Virus record (IMG/VR): IMGVR_UViG_3300032093_000241
Span: 1-45,218 of that record
Direction: 5' to 3' (one strand)
Length of the DNA stretch: 45,218 nt
Source: a virus
Shown: positions 44,160 through 45,218 of the stretch, in pieces
Numbering within the stretch: the stretch's first letter is position 1
How the letters are laid out: the number at the start of each line of letters is the position of its first letter
Position numbers and translations under genes: made by a program
The notes under the pieces: model-generated
Told to the model about the DNA's origin: nothing
The model's input: only the letters and a program-made list of their open reading frames with translations
The model's database searches: none

Positions 44160-44267
44160 TCACTTTAGACTTTTTAACACTTCAGAGTTCAATTTAATTT
44201 GTTTGTTGTTTTTAAAAATGTTTTTTCTATTACCGAGTTTTTTACTCATTATCTTTCTTTTTGCCAT
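44160..44267 (-). CDS. Small basic protein, 35 aa
   Basis: MAKRKIMSKKLGNRKNIFKN opens a 35-residue, Lys/Asn/Arg-rich peptide. ATAAATAC (44273-44280), a GTATTTAT variant of the promoter-like octamer on the minus strand, lies 5 bp upstream. Short, so probability of a real gene is moderate. May be co-transcribed with the orphan leader peptide. Confidence 0.4.
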   Translation of the reverse strand: MAKRKIMSKKLGNRKNIFKNNKQIKLNSEVLKSLK

Positions 44268-44297
44268 AATATATAAATACTACGGTATGTAATTAAA

Positions 44298-44651
44298 TTA
44301 CCAAGGACCATCCTCAGCATAATTTTCATATGAGATATATTTGATTGGAATATCATACTTGGTTGAGAAATAATCTTTAACCATACCCATCGCTTGCTCA
44401 TTACTAACATTAAAAAAATTCTTAACCATTCTTGGTAATGAGAGATCATCAACCCAAAGGTTCTGACCAGCATTACGATGATATGGTGTAAATTCTCTGC
44501 TATGACCTTTTTTTTCCACAGGATAATCTCCCAAATAAAAATATATATAACCATAATCATTATAAGTTTTAAACAATTCACCATATATGTGTTTTACAAA
44601 TCTATCGATGATTGAATTTAACTGATCTTGGGTTATTTGAAATTTTTTCAT
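44298..44651 (-). CDS. Tagged-like hypothetical protein, 117 aa
   Basis: N-terminus MKKFQITQDQLNSIIDRFVK is of the same family as the leaders, but no clear [L/I]-x-E occurs in the expected place (nearest GE at residue 24-25). The rest has WVDDLSLPRMVKNFFNVSNE and ends SYENYAEDGPW. ATAAATAT (44657-44664) is 5 bp before the start. Probably belongs to the packaged set but with a degenerate site. Confidence 0.5.
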   Translation of the reverse strand: MKKFQITQDQLNSIIDRFVKHIYGELFKTYNDYGYIYFYLGDYPVEKKGHSREFTPYHRNAGQNLWVDDLSLPRMVKNFFNVSNEQAMGMVKDYFSTKYDIPIKYISYENYAEDGPW

Positions 44652-44656
44652 ATTAA

Positions 44657-44664
44657 ATAAATAT
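44657..44664 (-). promoter_or_regulatory. ATATTTAT promoter-like octamer
   Basis: Exact minus-strand copy 5 bp before ATG 44651. Confidence 0.5.
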
Positions 44665-44673
44665 AAACATAAT

Positions 44674-44705
44674 AAAAAACCCCATCCATAATAGAAGGGG
44701 TTTTA
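44674..44705 (-). terminator. Intrinsic terminator
   Basis: AAAACCCC pairs with GGGGTTTT around a 13-base loop, with A and T tracts on either side, so it can serve both strands. It follows the stop of 44725-44904. Confidence 0.6.
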
Positions 44706-44724
44706 TAAATTTATAATCTTTTAA

Positions 44725-44904
44725 TTACTTATTTAAATCTTTTTTATCAGAATCATTATTTTCATTAATCAAAGGTTTTGCATCGCCCAATTTGGTTTCA
44801 ACAAGCTTATTAAACTTTGAGTTATCGATTTTCATTTGACCTTTGTAGTGATTTAAAATTTCTTCTTTCTCACTTTCTGAGATATTATTTAATATGTGTT
44901 TCAT
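44725..44904 (-). CDS. Small tagged-type protein, 59 aa
   Basis: MKHILNNISESEKEEILNHY opens a charged helical peptide, with PLINE|N near residue 48 (I-x-E) and a short Asp/Lys tail ending KKDLNK. The leader and the rest are almost the entire protein, as in the orphan peptide at 44063. A GTATTTAT variant on the minus strand (44921-44928) lies 16 bp upstream. Confidence 0.5.
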   Translation of the reverse strand: MKHILNNISESEKEEILNHYKGQMKIDNSKFNKLVETKLGDAKPLINENNDSDKKDLNK

Positions 44905-44935
44905 TGTTTTAGTTTTATATATAAATACTCAGATA

Positions 44936-45218
44936 TTAATCTTCTGTAACGGGAACAACAACATTTTTAACACCCGAGAAATCCTCGGATATATAATATG
45001 GAATTCCACCTTTAACTCGTTCAGAAATGGATTGATCATAACCCGTCATATAGATAAAATAGTTTCCACATTTTAATCCTTTAACCAATATATTATCATC
45101 ACCAACATTACCCACAATAATCAAATCATATTTTGATTTATCATCACCAGGGAATTCTTTTGTATTGAATTTAATAAACACCGAATCCAAATAGTTTTCT
45201 TGACTTAAAATTGGATCA
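44936..45218 (-). CDS. Partial beta-domain protein running off the window edge
   Basis: The frame is open from the right edge (residues DPILSQENYL onward) to the stop at 44936. It contains KYDLIIVGNVGDDNILVKGL then KCGNYFIYMTGYDQ and ends VPVTED. The Gly-rich loops and KGLKCGNYF-type motif are typical of small extracellular or lipoprotein beta domains. The N-terminus lies outside the window, so no signal peptide can be judged. Confidence 0.5.
   Translation of the reverse strand, partial: DPILSQENYLDSVFIKFNTKEFPGDDKSKYDLIIVGNVGDDNILVKGLKCGNYFIYMTGYDQSISERVKGGIPYYISEDFSGVKNVVVPVTED

Overview
The window looks like the late and accessory part of a tailed-phage genome whose host is a member of the Bacteroidota (probably a flavobacterium or relative). 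It is AT-rich and densely packed with small genes. It carries tail-fibre and virion-protein genes, a GH19 endolysin with holin and spanin candidates, and three tRNA genes. Host-type promoters of the Bacteroidota class (TAnnTTTG, mostly with TTG 18-20 bp upstream) recur. Several genes encode envelope proteins typical of Bacteroidota: lipoproteins, PVELL-type secreted proteins with a type IX secretion (T9SS) C-terminal domain, and a PorG-like beta-barrel. No terminase, portal or major capsid gene is visible, so the phage call rests on these other features.

Layout. 1-2390: virion structural genes and small partners. 2430-8939: a minus-strand operon of six proteins with short N-terminal leaders ending in [L/I]-x-E, preceded downstream by a structured RNA and terminator. 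9000-15500: mixed small genes, a secreted PVELL protein, a cysteine-rich protein, a metallopeptidase candidate and a cupin-like protein. 15500-20200: a polyphosphate kinase 2 (PPK2), a basic 43-residue protein followed by a structured RNA, an ADP-ribosyltransferase candidate, a small membrane protein and the endolysin. 20290-22340: HAD, metallopeptidase and RNase H-like genes and tRNA-Cys. 22495-28550: a giant T9SS-type cargo, a PorG-like barrel, a lipoprotein and a holin-like protein. 28550-32750: two tandem holin-like paralogues, an overlapping spanin-like pair and another PVELL protein. 32740-38850: a metallopeptidase, lipoproteins and a tail-fibre module, then two tagged proteins. 38880-41770: tRNA-Leu, tRNA-Arg, two structured RNA candidates and small genes. 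41775-45218: more tagged proteins, a CAP-domain secreted protein and small ORFs.

The most striking theme is that about 23 otherwise unrelated proteins start with a short amphipathic leader, and about 20 of these contain [L/I]-x-E followed by Q/E/D/N/S/A. That is the cleavage consensus of the T4-type prohead protease gp21, and the arrangement matches the capsid-targeting peptides of T4 internal proteins (IPI-III, Alt). I infer that this phage packages a large set of proteins with its DNA. The tagged set includes PPK2, a possible ADP-ribosyltransferase, a peptidoglycan-binding protein, an OmpA-like protein, several hydrophobic proteins and a metallopeptidase candidate. Many tagged genes also follow the octamer ATATTTAT 4-24 bp before the start codon, on either strand. 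This looks like a phage-specific (late) promoter giving very short or absent leaders. tRNAs, one RNA candidate and several envelope genes instead use TAnnTTTG boxes. All functions are read from sequence by eye; no search was run.
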